Source of the DNA: Enteractinococcus sp. | Lineage (GTDB): Bacteria; Actinomycetota; Actinomycetes; Actinomycetales; Micrococcaceae | Reading direction: 5' to 3' | Assembly (NCBI GenBank): GCA_029267455.1 | Contig: JAJUIX010000036.1 | Span: 1-8,904 of the forward strand | Length of the DNA stretch: 8,904 nucleotides | Shown: piece after piece, positions 1-5,736 of the stretch | Layout of the letters: each line of letters starts with the position of its first letter | How positions within the stretch are numbered: position 1 is the first letter of the stretch | Made by a program: the position numbers and the translations under genes | The notes under the pieces: generated by a model | The model's input: the letters and a program-made list of their open reading frames with translations, nothing else | Database searches by the model: none | Told to the model about the DNA's origin: nothing

Positions 1-63
1 GCAGCTTAGCCGCCCTCGTCATGATCTTGTATCCGTGCAGCTCTTTCCTGTCATCTGGCTTCA

Positions 64-246
64 TCAGGACGCTGCGGCAAGCAGCAATCCGACGCCGCAC
101 GTAGCCAGTCCCGCTACCAGAAAAGCCGCGCCTATACCTAAGAGGATGATCCAGCGACTCGGTTTCGTCCGGCCGGCTCCCATTGCCGAGAAGAAAAACC
201 CTGCTGGCATGAGGATGGCTGCCATCAGGACGCCGGTACGGCTCAA
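64..246 (-). CDS. Small two-helix membrane protein, probably a 5'-truncated remnant
   Basis: The frame encodes about 60 residues and ends with TGA at 64-66. Two hydrophobic segments, roughly residues 5-22 and 33-58, flank a short basic loop (GRTKPSR). This is a plausible membrane hairpin with the loop in the cytoplasm, and it is far more protein-like than the opposite-strand frame over the same bases. The only starts are a TTG at 246-244 or internal ATGs, none with a Shine-Dalgarno sequence. The frame stays open upstream (residues ARIWLW) until a TAG at 267-265, exactly where TetR coding begins on the other strand. I infer that the true N-terminus was lost in a rearrangement. I do not recognise the family, and it could be the last two helices of a larger protein. 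That it is real coding sequence is moderately likely; that it is functional is doubtful. Confidence 0.4.
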   Translation of the reverse strand: MSRTGVLMAAILMPAGFFFSAMGAGRTKPSRWIILLGIGAAFLVAGLATCGVGLLLAAAS

Positions 247-249
247 CCA

Positions 250-565
250 CAGCCAAATACGCGCCTATCGCAGGAACGCGTTAAAGAATCCGCATTTCTA
301 CGACGTCATGTTCCACGACACCTCCACCCCACGGACTCCGGAGCATGGCTCGGAGACCTTCAATATGCTGGCTGATGCCGTACAGCGGGCAACCGAATCT
401 CAGCGAGACGAGGCGCGCATTCGAGCATATCGACTGTGGGCTTATATCCATGGGCTCGTGAGCCTCGAGTTAAGCGGCCTCAGGGTACCGCATGCCGACG
501 CCGACCAAGCAGAACGCTCCTTTGTTGCAGCCTTACGCGCGGCGACATCATTATTCAATACCTGA
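250..565 (+). pseudogene. TetR/AcrR-family regulator, C-terminal domain only (DNA-binding half missing)
   Basis: From about position 257 the frame reads like the ligand-binding and dimerisation domain of TetR regulators of the WHG (TetR_C_33) type. YRRNALKNPHFYDVMF matches the family's 'YrxFAlxNPxlYxxMF' helix, and LWAYIHGLVSLELSGL matches its 'LWaxvHGLvsLELxG' signature. The frame ends at TGA 563-565. The N-terminal helix-turn-helix, about 90 residues in intact relatives, is absent. Upstream the same frame stays open to an ATG at 35, but those residues are proline- and alanine-rich, unlike a helix-turn-helix, and lie antisense to a membrane-protein frame. The piece is therefore a 5'-truncated remnant. 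If translated from ATG 35 it would give a 176-residue chimera unable to bind DNA in the usual way. The family call is confident; the exact left boundary (about 250-265) is inferred. Confidence 0.7.
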
Positions 566-622
566 GCTTTTGCATACCCTCAACCCCTGCCCGAAGGAGA
601 TCACACTGCTCCGGACTTCTTA

Positions 623-640
623 AGCTGACGGAAGTCAGCT
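623..640. other. Perfect 7-bp hairpin with GGAA tetraloop after the TetR remnant
   Basis: AGCTGAC (623-629) and GTCAGCT (634-640) pair perfectly around GGAA, which fits the stable GNRA loop rule. It lies 58 bases after the TetR stop codon. No T-run follows on the plus strand, so it is not a textbook intrinsic terminator. It may slow polymerase or stabilise the 3' end of an upstream transcript. The rest of 566-751 shows nothing else except the promoter-like element before the next gene. Confidence 0.35.
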
Positions 641-710
641 CACACACCAAGAAGCCGACCTAGCTTCCAAATAAATCTACGAACCCTACAACAAACCGCA
701 TGGCTCTCGC

Positions 711-716
711 TATTAT
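711..716 (+). promoter_or_regulatory. Possible -10 element for the HsdR-like gene
   Basis: TATTAT lies 35 bases before the ATG at 752, in an AT-rich stretch that also contains TATGTAAT. A hexamer 17 bases upstream (688-693, ACAACA) matches a -35 box at only its last three positions, so the promoter is uncertain. Placement is sensible: the gene would have a leader of roughly 30 bases including the AGGAG ribosome site at 742-746. Confidence 0.3.
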
Positions 717-751
717 GTAATGTAAGTCACATCTCGGAGCTAGGAGTACGC

Positions 752-1879
752 ATGTCTACAGATATCTCTGAACGTCTTGCAAGCCTCGCTACAAAGATTG
801 AACAACAACGCTCAACCATCGAGACTGAAGAAGCGACCAAAAACGCTTTTGTCATGCCCTTTATATCACTCGTTTTAGGTTATGACGTATTCAATCCCCA
901 TGAAGTGATCCCCGAATATACCGCAGACGTGGGCATCAAAAAAGGTGAAAAAATCGATTACGCGATCGTCAAGGATGACGACGTACAGATTTTGATCGAG
1001 TGCAAACATATTGGCGCCCCGCTAGATATTTCACACGCCTCTCAGCTCTTCCGTTATTTTGCCGTCACACATGCCCGCATCGCAGTCCTAACGAATGGTG
1101 ATGAATACCAGTTCTTTACAGACCTTGATGCTCCAAACAAGATGGATGAAAAGCCATTCCTGGTCATCACCATTTCAGACTTAGATACTGTACTGCTCCC
1201 AGAACTGCGGAAGCTCACGAAAGAAGCCTTCGACTTAGACTCGATCGTCAGTGCGGCAGAAGAGCTGAAATACGTGGGGCAACTAAAACGCGTCCTTGCA
1301 GCCCAGTTTGCAAGTCCCGACGCAGACTGGATTCGCTCGCTTACCAGCCGCGTCTACGAGGGTCCAATTACACAAAAAGTTCGAGACCAATTTTCCGGGC
1401 TCGTCGAGAAAGCAGCACGACAGTTTTTGAATGACCGCGTCAACGACCGCCTTAAAGCAGCGCTCGGCGGTCAAGCCACCACAAGTGACAACACCTCGGT
1501 GTCTTCCTCCGAAGCGAGCGAACACGTTGCCGAAGCCTCCGTTGCAAATCCTGGAGACCCCTCAGGAGACAAAGGAATCGAAACCACACTTGAAGAACTG
1601 GAAGGCTTCCACATCGTAAGGGCCATTGCGTGTAGTGAAGTGCCACCCAACCGGATCGCTCAACGGGATACCAAAAGCTATTTTGGCGTATTGCTCGACG
1701 ACAATAACCGCCGTCCTCTAGTCCGACTACACTTCAACACATCGCAAAAGTATGTCGGGCTCTTCGACGAAGACAAAAACGAAACTCGTCATCCCATCGA
1801 CACATTGGATGAGATCTATAAGTTTGCCGACCACATTCGTTCGACCGTGCACTACTACGATGAGAGTCTCACGCGCTGA
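752..1879 (+). CDS. Stand-alone nuclease-like protein with type I restriction HsdR N-terminal domain
   Basis: This 375-residue protein starts at ATG 752, with AGGAG at 742-746 giving a 5-base spacer. Residues 25-140 match the HSDR_N PD-(D/E)XK nuclease fold: the 'TE-ATK-x-x-FVMPFI' helix, LGYDVFNPHEVIPEYTADVG, then D69 (KIDYAI) and E83-x-K85 (ILIECK) as the apparent catalytic set, followed by a QLFRYF helix (98-103) like the QxxxY motif of restriction nucleases and ARIAVLTNG (108-116). A Ser/Ala/Glu-rich linker (about 240-285) leads to a compact C-terminal domain (286-370) with DTKSYFGVLLDD and RLHFN, which resembles the tail of COG4748-type proteins. It is much shorter than HsdR (about 1000 residues) and has no helicase motor. 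No HsdM or HsdS gene is nearby. It is richer in A/T-ending codons than the right-hand genes, consistent with transfer. The domain call is strong. A defence role is inference; its substrate is unknown. Confidence 0.85.
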   Translation: MSTDISERLASLATKIEQQRSTIETEEATKNAFVMPFISLVLGYDVFNPHEVIPEYTADVGIKKGEKIDYAIVKDDDVQILIECKHIGAPLDISHASQLFRYFAVTHARIAVLTNGDEYQFFTDLDAPNKMDEKPFLVITISDLDTVLLPELRKLTKEAFDLDSIVSAAEELKYVGQLKRVLAAQFASPDADWIRSLTSRVYEGPITQKVRDQFSGLVEKAARQFLNDRVNDRLKAALGGQATTSDNTSVSSSEASEHVAEASVANPGDPSGDKGIETTLEELEGFHIVRAIACSEVPPNRIAQRDTKSYFGVLLDDNNRRPLVRLHFNTSQKYVGLFDEDKNETRHPIDTLDEIYKFADHIRSTVHYYDESLTR

Positions 1880-1952
1880 GCGCATACTGGTCTTGCACCG
1901 TTTTTTCCTCCCGACAGGAATTGGTTGATGCGACTCAGCACGAGGTCAAGCC

Positions 1953-2630
1953 TTGAGATTATTTGATCTAAGCCACCCCATCGAAACGGGGATGCCGGTT
2001 TATCCTGGCGACCCTCACGTATCGATTGACGCAGTCTCAACTGTTTCGACGGATGGGGCCAACGTCTCTTCGCTACGGCTCGGCTCACACACCGGGACCC
2101 ATCTTGATGCGCCATCTCATGTGGTTGACGGTGGAAGGACTGTTGAGCAGTTACATCTCGAACTCCTACATGGTCCCGCACACATCCTTCAAGCAGACCC
2201 GCAACAACGCACTAGGTTAAATCCCCGAGCTCTGCAACTTGCCGACTTTGAGCCGCTTCCTGCCCAGTTACCGTATATCGTGTGCATCGCCACGGGATGG
2301 GACCAGCACTTCCATACTCCCCTGCGCGAGCAGCATCCATACCTGAGCATCGAACTGGCGCAAGCGCTTTGGAAACGAGGCGCACGGGTTCTAGGTATCG
2401 ATACCCTCAGCCCGGATCCCACTGCAGTACAGCCCCAAACCTTTCCGGTGCATGAATTCTGGCTGGGGCAGGATGGCATCATTGTTGAAAACCTCCGAGG
2501 TCTAATGCAATTGCCGGTACAGGTAAATATGAGTCTGCTGCCACTCAATATCCGCGGTGGTGATGGGTCACCCGTGCGCGCGGTCGCCTGGGACGTTCTT
2601 CCTGACACCCCAATGCGTGAACTAAAGTGA
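1953..2630 (+). CDS. Cyclase family metal hydrolase (kynurenine formamidase-like)
   Basis: This 225-residue protein belongs to the cyclase superfamily (PF04199), whose members include kynurenine formamidase KynB and isatin hydrolase, usually hydrolysing amide or lactam bonds with Zn or Mn. The opening DLSHPIETGMPVYPGDP is the family N-terminal signature. Residues 44-56 (GSHTGTHLDAPSH) carry the metal-ligand motif HxGTHxDxPxH with H46, H50 and D52. H167 and E179, twelve apart, match the remaining ligand pair of KynB. Length is normal, so the enzyme looks intact. The start is TTG at 1953: the frame has a stop at 1926-1928 and no other start before the signature. GAGG at 1942-1945 gives a 7-base spacer. 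Its stop overlaps the next gene's possible GTG start. No tryptophan catabolism genes are in view, so the substrate is open. Confidence 0.88.
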   Translation: MRLFDLSHPIETGMPVYPGDPHVSIDAVSTVSTDGANVSSLRLGSHTGTHLDAPSHVVDGGRTVEQLHLELLHGPAHILQADPQQRTRLNPRALQLADFEPLPAQLPYIVCIATGWDQHFHTPLREQHPYLSIELAQALWKRGARVLGIDTLSPDPTAVQPQTFPVHEFWLGQDGIIVENLRGLMQLPVQVNMSLLPLNIRGGDGSPVRAVAWDVLPDTPMRELK

Positions 2631-2971
2631 CAACTATGGCGAATATTGCAAAAGAATTGGCAGATACTCTTTCGGATGGCGGCGTCAAGGTTGCGTACGG
2701 TGACCCCATTGAAGTAGATGGTGCCACGATCGTTCCGGTGGCTTTCGCAAGCTATGGGTTCGGCGCCGGTGAGGGCGTCAACGACGATGAGCACAACGAA
2801 GGGTCAGGTGGCGGCGGAGGCGGCATGTCCGTACCAGTCGGCGCCTACATTACCCGCAATGGCAAAACTCGATTTGAACCGAATCCGGTGGCGCTCCTTG
2901 CAGTCGGGGTTCCGTTCACCTTCTTTGCCGGACGCGCGATTGCCCGCATCGTCAAGGCCTTGAAGGGTTAG
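2627..2971 (+). CDS. GerW/YtfJ-like small protein
   Basis: The 114-residue product resembles the GerW family (PF09579, Spore_YtfJ), small proteins first known from spore formers but also found in non-sporulating actinobacteria, where their role is unknown. The family pattern is visible: an N-terminal helix (residues 4-17), YGDPIEVDGATIVPVAFASY (24-43), a glycine-rich loop (59-66) with six consecutive Gly, then VPVGAYI, RNGKTRFEPNP (77-87) and a hydrophobic C-terminal segment (about 88-104) that may contact the membrane. The start is either GTG 2627, overlapping the cyclase stop as GTGA, or ATG 2636. Neither has a strong Shine-Dalgarno site, which suggests coupling to the upstream gene. It probably shares a transcript with the cyclase. 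Family assignment is good; function is not known. Confidence 0.78.
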   Translation: MTTMANIAKELADTLSDGGVKVAYGDPIEVDGATIVPVAFASYGFGAGEGVNDDEHNEGSGGGGGGMSVPVGAYITRNGKTRFEPNPVALLAVGVPFTFFAGRAIARIVKALKG

Positions 2972-3369
2972 CACGGACTCCTTCCGACGGCGAAGCTACT
3001 GTAGCCACTGAGCGACGCGATGTTTACTCTGGAATTACTACGCAAGTGAAGTTCTACCAGGGATGTGGGCGTGGAGGAATTTTTCCAGGAATCCGTTGGG
3101 TGGTTAACGCCCCTATTTGTCGTATCGGCCATGCTGAATGTCGGTTTGACCCAAAAACCGGCCAATATTTTGAGGCACTTGCGTAATTGGCAGTATCTAG
3201 CCCGCATGGCGCTGGTCAATTTCGTGGTTGTTCCGGCGTTGATGATCTTTTGTGTTGAGGTATTCGGGGTCGAAGCCCCCTACGCACTCGGACTGATCAT
3301 TTTCTCGACCGCGGCTGGCGCTCCGTTACTCGTCAAGCTCACGGAACGCAGTCAGAACGAAATCGCAGC

Positions 3370-3376
3370 GGGGGGA
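3370..3376 (+). other. Slippery heptamer at the transporter frameshift
   Basis: Read in the upstream frame the bases are G GGG GGA, which fits the X XXY YYZ pattern for -1 tandem slippage. A -1 slip places the ribosome on ACC at 3376-3378, exactly the frame of the downstream half, and gives A-G-G-T-V-Q. Without slipping, translation stops at TGA 3392-3394. The same residues would arise if the run had seven G, so an ordinary one-base deletion explains it equally well. Confidence 0.4.
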
Positions 3377-3407
3377 CCGTGCAGATGGTACTGATGGTCG
3401 GCACGGT
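3376..3407. repeat. 7-bp perfect inverted repeat beside the frameshift
   Basis: ACCGTGC (3376-3382) is the exact reverse complement of GCACGGT (3401-3407), separated by 18 bases. The left arm begins at the last base of the slippery heptamer. A stimulatory RNA structure normally starts 5-9 bases after the slip site, so this stem would be melted by a ribosome on the heptamer. Its role, if any, is uncertain. Confidence 0.35.
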
Positions 3408-4086
3408 GTTTATCATGCCCCTCATACTGCCACTACTCGTTGAAGGCGTTCACGTCGACTCGTGGGCCATCGCTTCCGGTCTACTCCTACAAATGGTGCT
3501 GCCCATGGCCATTGGCATGATGCTGCTCACCATTGCCGAATCGATGACGGCCGTCGTCCAGCCATGGGTCGCGCGAATTTCGAATATCGCGTTATACGCC
3601 ATGCTGGTGGCGACCATCCTGGGGAACCTCAGCGCCTTGGCTGATGCGCAGATGTGGATGGCAATCTTGACCGGGATCACCGCGCTGTTGGTGGCCTTCT
3701 TTGTCGGCCATAATACGGGCATTGGAAAAGAAACCGACTCGCAGATCGGTGCACTCGGCACAGCTCAACGCAACACCGCTGCCGCCGTCATCGTGGCCCA
3801 AAGCAACTTCGCGGATCCCCTGGTGCTGTTGACCACGGTGTTATTGAACACCATCATGATGTTCATCCTGTTGTTCCTCGCGACCCTGATGGCCAAGGAC
3901 ATCAAATTGGCGCTGCTGGAACCGCTTGAGGCCGATCCGCCACAGCGACAGCCCTCTAAGAGCACGGGGTAAAGGCGTGAGCTATTCAAAAATTACGACG
4001 ATAATGAACATCTGTCCCCAGTGCAGATCGGCGCCGCGGGGTGAGATGCACCGCCTCAGGCGGCGTAAACACCGTGTGCTTTCAAC

Positions 4087-4129
4087 AAAAAGACCTCCGA
4101 CCTGAGAAGTTCTATCCAGGTCAGAGGCC
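4087..4129 (-). terminator. Intrinsic terminator of the tRNA-Leu gene, possibly bidirectional
   Basis: On the minus strand a 13-pair stem (arms 4129-4117 and 4104-4092, two G-U pairs) with a 12-base loop is followed by TTTTT (4091-4087). It begins 8 bases past the encoded CCA of the tRNA. On the plus strand the same stem is followed by ATTTT (4130-4134), so it may also stop transcription arriving from the transporter side. The preceding 3973-4085 stretch contains only short weak hairpins. Confidence 0.85.
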
Positions 4130-4137
4130 ATTTTCTC

Positions 4138-4224
<87 letters not shown>

Positions 4225-4231
4225 GGGTGAC

Positions 4232-4273
4232 TTATACTACCAGCAATCGCTAGAAGCACGATCTATAGTATAA
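4232..4273. repeat. 8-bp inverted repeat between divergent tRNA-Leu and fhaA promoters
   Basis: TTATACTA (4232-4239) and TAGTATAA (4266-4273) are exact reverse complements separated by 26 bases. Each arm contains TATACT or TAGTAT depending on the strand, so the symmetry may simply reflect promoter -10 sequences, or mark an operator. Confidence 0.4.
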
Positions 4274-4292
4274 ACACAAGAACTGCTTGAAC
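4262..4292 (-). promoter_or_regulatory. Probable promoter region of tRNA-Leu
   Basis: Read on the minus strand, TATACTATAGA (4272-4262) offers overlapping -10 hexamers (TATACT, TACTAT, TATAGA). The best -35-like hexamers, GTTCAA (4292-4287) and TTCAAG (4291-4286), match the consensus poorly. GTTCAA sits 16 bases from TACTAT, and TTCAAG sits 18 bases from TATAGA. The start would fall about 30 bases ahead of the mature tRNA 5' end, leaving a leader for RNase P to remove. A second -10-like TAGTAT (4239-4234) lies closer but has no -35. Confidence 0.35.
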
Positions 4293-4382
4293 GCTAATCG
4301 GTGCAAACCAACGGCTGAAATACTCGGGCTGACCTCATGCTTCATGTATTGCGATGCCCGATGTGCGAAAATGTAACTGCAT

Positions 4383-4411
4383 GTGACAAATTCCCGAGCC
4401 AGAAGTACTGT
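4383..4411 (+). promoter_or_regulatory. Candidate promoter of the fhaA-fhaB-pstP-rodA-pbpA operon
   Basis: GTGACA (4383-4388) matches the TTGACA -35 box at five of six bases. After a 17-base spacer, TACTGT (4406-4411) fits the actinobacterial TAnnnT -10 pattern. Transcription would start near 4418, about 40 bases before the TTG start of fhaA. An alternative pair, TTGCGA (4349-4354) and TGTAAC (4372-4377), also with a 17-base spacer, lies just upstream. Both are predictions from sequence only. Confidence 0.4.
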
Positions 4412-4445
4412 GGGATTTTTACTGCTGGGCCGTTTGGACGCGCTG

Positions 4446-4452
4446 AAAGGAG
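4446..4452 (+). promoter_or_regulatory. Shine-Dalgarno site that fixes the fhaA start
   Basis: AAAGGAG ends 7 bases before TTG 4460. This spacing and match are near ideal, and the protein from that TTG begins MGILDGLENALER, the usual FhaA N-terminus. The longer frame from ATG 4337 lacks such a site. Confidence 0.85.
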
Positions 4453-4459
4453 TGCCGCA

Positions 4460-5254
4460 TTGGGCATCTTGGATGGTTTGGAGAACGCTCTCGAACGCAC
4501 CGTGCGCAAAATCTTTTCGGCGGGCGGCTCCAAACGGATCAAACCGGTTGAAGTAACCAACGCGATGCGCACCGAGATGGATCATCAAGCCGTCACCATT
4601 TCCCAACAACGCACGCTGGTCCCCAACGTCTACACGATCGCGTTTTCGGAACAGGACTTTCCACAGGTGCAACAGTGGGGACGCGCCCTGGCAGAAGAGC
4701 TATGCGATGAGGCAATCCGGCACGCCTCGGTGCAGGGGTATTCACTGTCCGGTCCGGTGCGTGTGACATTCGTCGCAGATGAAACATTAGAGCGCGGCGA
4801 GATGGAAATCACCTCCAGCACCGAAACCGCCGAAAATGCTGAGCCCGGCCAGCCTATTACCTACACCCCGGAAGCCGAGGTCAGCGCGCCTGCTGTTATC
4901 CCGCCCGCTGGGATGAGCGATCAGAGCCCCGAAGTCGATCGCACCGATTGGCGCCCCGTCGTGGAGATCGAAGGCACCCGGTATGCCATCAACTCATCGT
5001 CAGCGGTGATCGGACGTTCAGCCGACGTCGATATTACGGTCGCCGACCCGGGCATGTCACGACGACATTTACAAATCAACGTAGCGGGAGACCGCGTCAC
5101 GGCGGTGGATCTGGGTTCTACGAATGGTTTCTACATCAACGGGCAGAAAGCCGGAAACTCGGTAGATTTACACCACGGTGATATTATTACCGCCGGCCGG
5201 ACAACTATCATTTTCCGTCTGGCCCCCGATACGACAACCCAGGCACGGAGGTAG
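4460..5254 (+). CDS. fhaA: FhaA, FHA-domain protein with DUF3662 N-terminal domain
   Basis: FhaA binds phosphothreonine on Ser/Thr kinase targets. In mycobacteria it acts at the membrane with the lipid II flippase partner MviN to modulate peptidoglycan synthesis. From TTG 4460 the protein has 264 residues. Residues 1-115 form the FhaA_N (DUF3662) domain, with MGILDGLENALERTV, the IKPVEVTNAMRTEMD segment and RTLVPNVYT. A short acidic, proline-containing linker (about 118-165) leads to a C-terminal FHA domain (166-255) carrying R186 (IGRSADV), S200 and H203 (SRRH) and the DLGSTNGFYING strand (217-228), the expected phosphopeptide-binding residues. M. tuberculosis FhaA is about twice as long because of an extended linker; here that linker is nearly absent. 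The TTG start is chosen over ATG 4337 because of the AAAGGAG site and homology. It is first gene of the operon, three bases before fhaB. Confidence 0.95.
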   Translation: MGILDGLENALERTVRKIFSAGGSKRIKPVEVTNAMRTEMDHQAVTISQQRTLVPNVYTIAFSEQDFPQVQQWGRALAEELCDEAIRHASVQGYSLSGPVRVTFVADETLERGEMEITSSTETAENAEPGQPITYTPEAEVSAPAVIPPAGMSDQSPEVDRTDWRPVVEIEGTRYAINSSSAVIGRSADVDITVADPGMSRRHLQINVAGDRVTAVDLGSTNGFYINGQKAGNSVDLHHGDIITAGRTTIIFRLAPDTTTQARR

Positions 5255-5257
5255 CCC

Positions 5258-5734
5258 GTGAGCGAATTAGCGATCACTGCGCTGCGTTTTGGGCTGCTAG
5301 CCCTACTGTGGATTTTCGTTTTCACAGTGATCAGTTCCCAGGGCCGTTCCCTCCAAATTGCCCGTCCAGCACGACTCACCCGACGCAAGAAGAAAACCGA
5401 CCAGGACGTTTCCTCAGATACGCCACCGCCGCCAACCCGAGCCCTGCCCACCAAGCTGGTCATCACCGAAGGACCACTGGCCGGGCGCACTATTCCGCTC
5501 AACGGGCAACCACTGTTAATCGGCCGGGCGCAGGATGCCGGACTTGTGCTCGAAGATGATTACGCTTCGGGCCGTCACGCTCGCCTCTTCCCACAGGGCA
5601 GCCGGTGGTTCCTCGAAGACTTAGGATCCACGAACGGCACGTTCGTGCAGGGCAATCAACTCACCCGCACCACGCCGCTTGAACCGAATGTCCCAGTTCG
5701 CATTGGGAAAACTGTGATGGAGCTCCAGGCATAA
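5258..5734 (+). CDS. fhaB: FhaB (FipA), membrane-anchored FHA-domain protein
   Basis: FhaB/FipA is a small FHA adaptor that links Ser/Thr kinase signalling to division; in mycobacteria it bridges FtsZ and FtsQ. The 158-residue protein has one N-terminal membrane helix (about residues 7-26), a basic stretch (RPARLTRRKKK, 36-46) that should stay in the cytoplasm, a proline-rich linker, and a C-terminal FHA domain (about 65-156). R90 (LIGR), S104 and H107 (DDYASGRHA) and DLGSTNGT (121-128) are the phosphothreonine-binding positions. GTG 5258 has GGAGG at 5247-5251 with a 6-base spacer, overlapping the end of fhaA. Length matches relatives. It sits between fhaA and the phosphatase gene, as in other actinobacteria. 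Confidence 0.95.
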   Translation: MSELAITALRFGLLALLWIFVFTVISSQGRSLQIARPARLTRRKKKTDQDVSSDTPPPPTRALPTKLVITEGPLAGRTIPLNGQPLLIGRAQDAGLVLEDDYASGRHARLFPQGSRWFLEDLGSTNGTFVQGNQLTRTTPLEPNVPVRIGKTVMELQA

Positions 5735-5736
5735 CC

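Larger units (their letters stand above)
3071..3972 (+). pseudogene. Bile acid:sodium symporter (BASS) family transporter, frameshifted
   Basis: Two adjacent frames together make one BASS-type (SBF-like) carrier of about 300 residues. The first frame (to TGA 3392-3394) holds the N-terminal helices, including FVVSAMLNVGL and LGLIIFSTAAGAPLLVKLTE. The second resumes as TVQMVLMVGTVFIMPL from 3376 and contains the conserved GTAQRNTAAAVIVA segment and further helices, ending at TAA 3970-3972. The break lies in the six-G run at 3370-3375: one missing G, or a -1 slip, rejoins the parts as NEIAAGGTVQMV. GTG 3071 is the likely start, with AGGG at 3059-3062 giving an 8-base spacer; GTG 3065 is too close. 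Relatives move bile acids, pantothenate or other organic anions with sodium, so the substrate here is unknown. It may be a recent pseudogene, a length-variable tract, a slippage-expressed gene or a sequencing error. Confidence 0.8.

Noticed and set aside
1..22. Possible start of a minus-strand gene at ATG 22-20 (MTRAAKL) running off the left edge
   Set aside because: Only seven codons are visible and the nearest AGGAAAG is about 20 bases upstream, too far to be convincing.
35..250. Plus-strand reading of the first 70 residues of the 176-residue frame as a genuine N-terminus
   Set aside because: Composition is Pro/Ala/Arg-rich with no helix-turn-helix, and the opposite strand reads as a coherent membrane protein.
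1871..1906. Possible intrinsic terminator after the HsdR-like gene (GCGC-TGA-GCGC then TTTTTT)
   Set aside because: The four-pair stem is too short and lies 18 bases from the T-run, so I could not support a terminator call.
2189..2794. Long minus-strand frame of 201 residues
   Set aside because: It lies antisense to the intact cyclase and GerW-like genes and shows no recognisable protein features.
2866..2887. tRNA T-arm-like string inside the GerW-like gene, considered as an attachment-site remnant
   Set aside because: It encodes the family-typical TRFEPNP segment and does not match the tRNA-Leu 3' end.
4337..4459. N-terminal extension of FhaA containing CPMCENVTAC and a further Cys, resembling a zinc finger
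   Set aside because: The extension lies upstream of a near-ideal AAAGGAG plus TTG start and outside the family alignment. It overlaps the predicted promoters, so the Cys pattern is probably chance.
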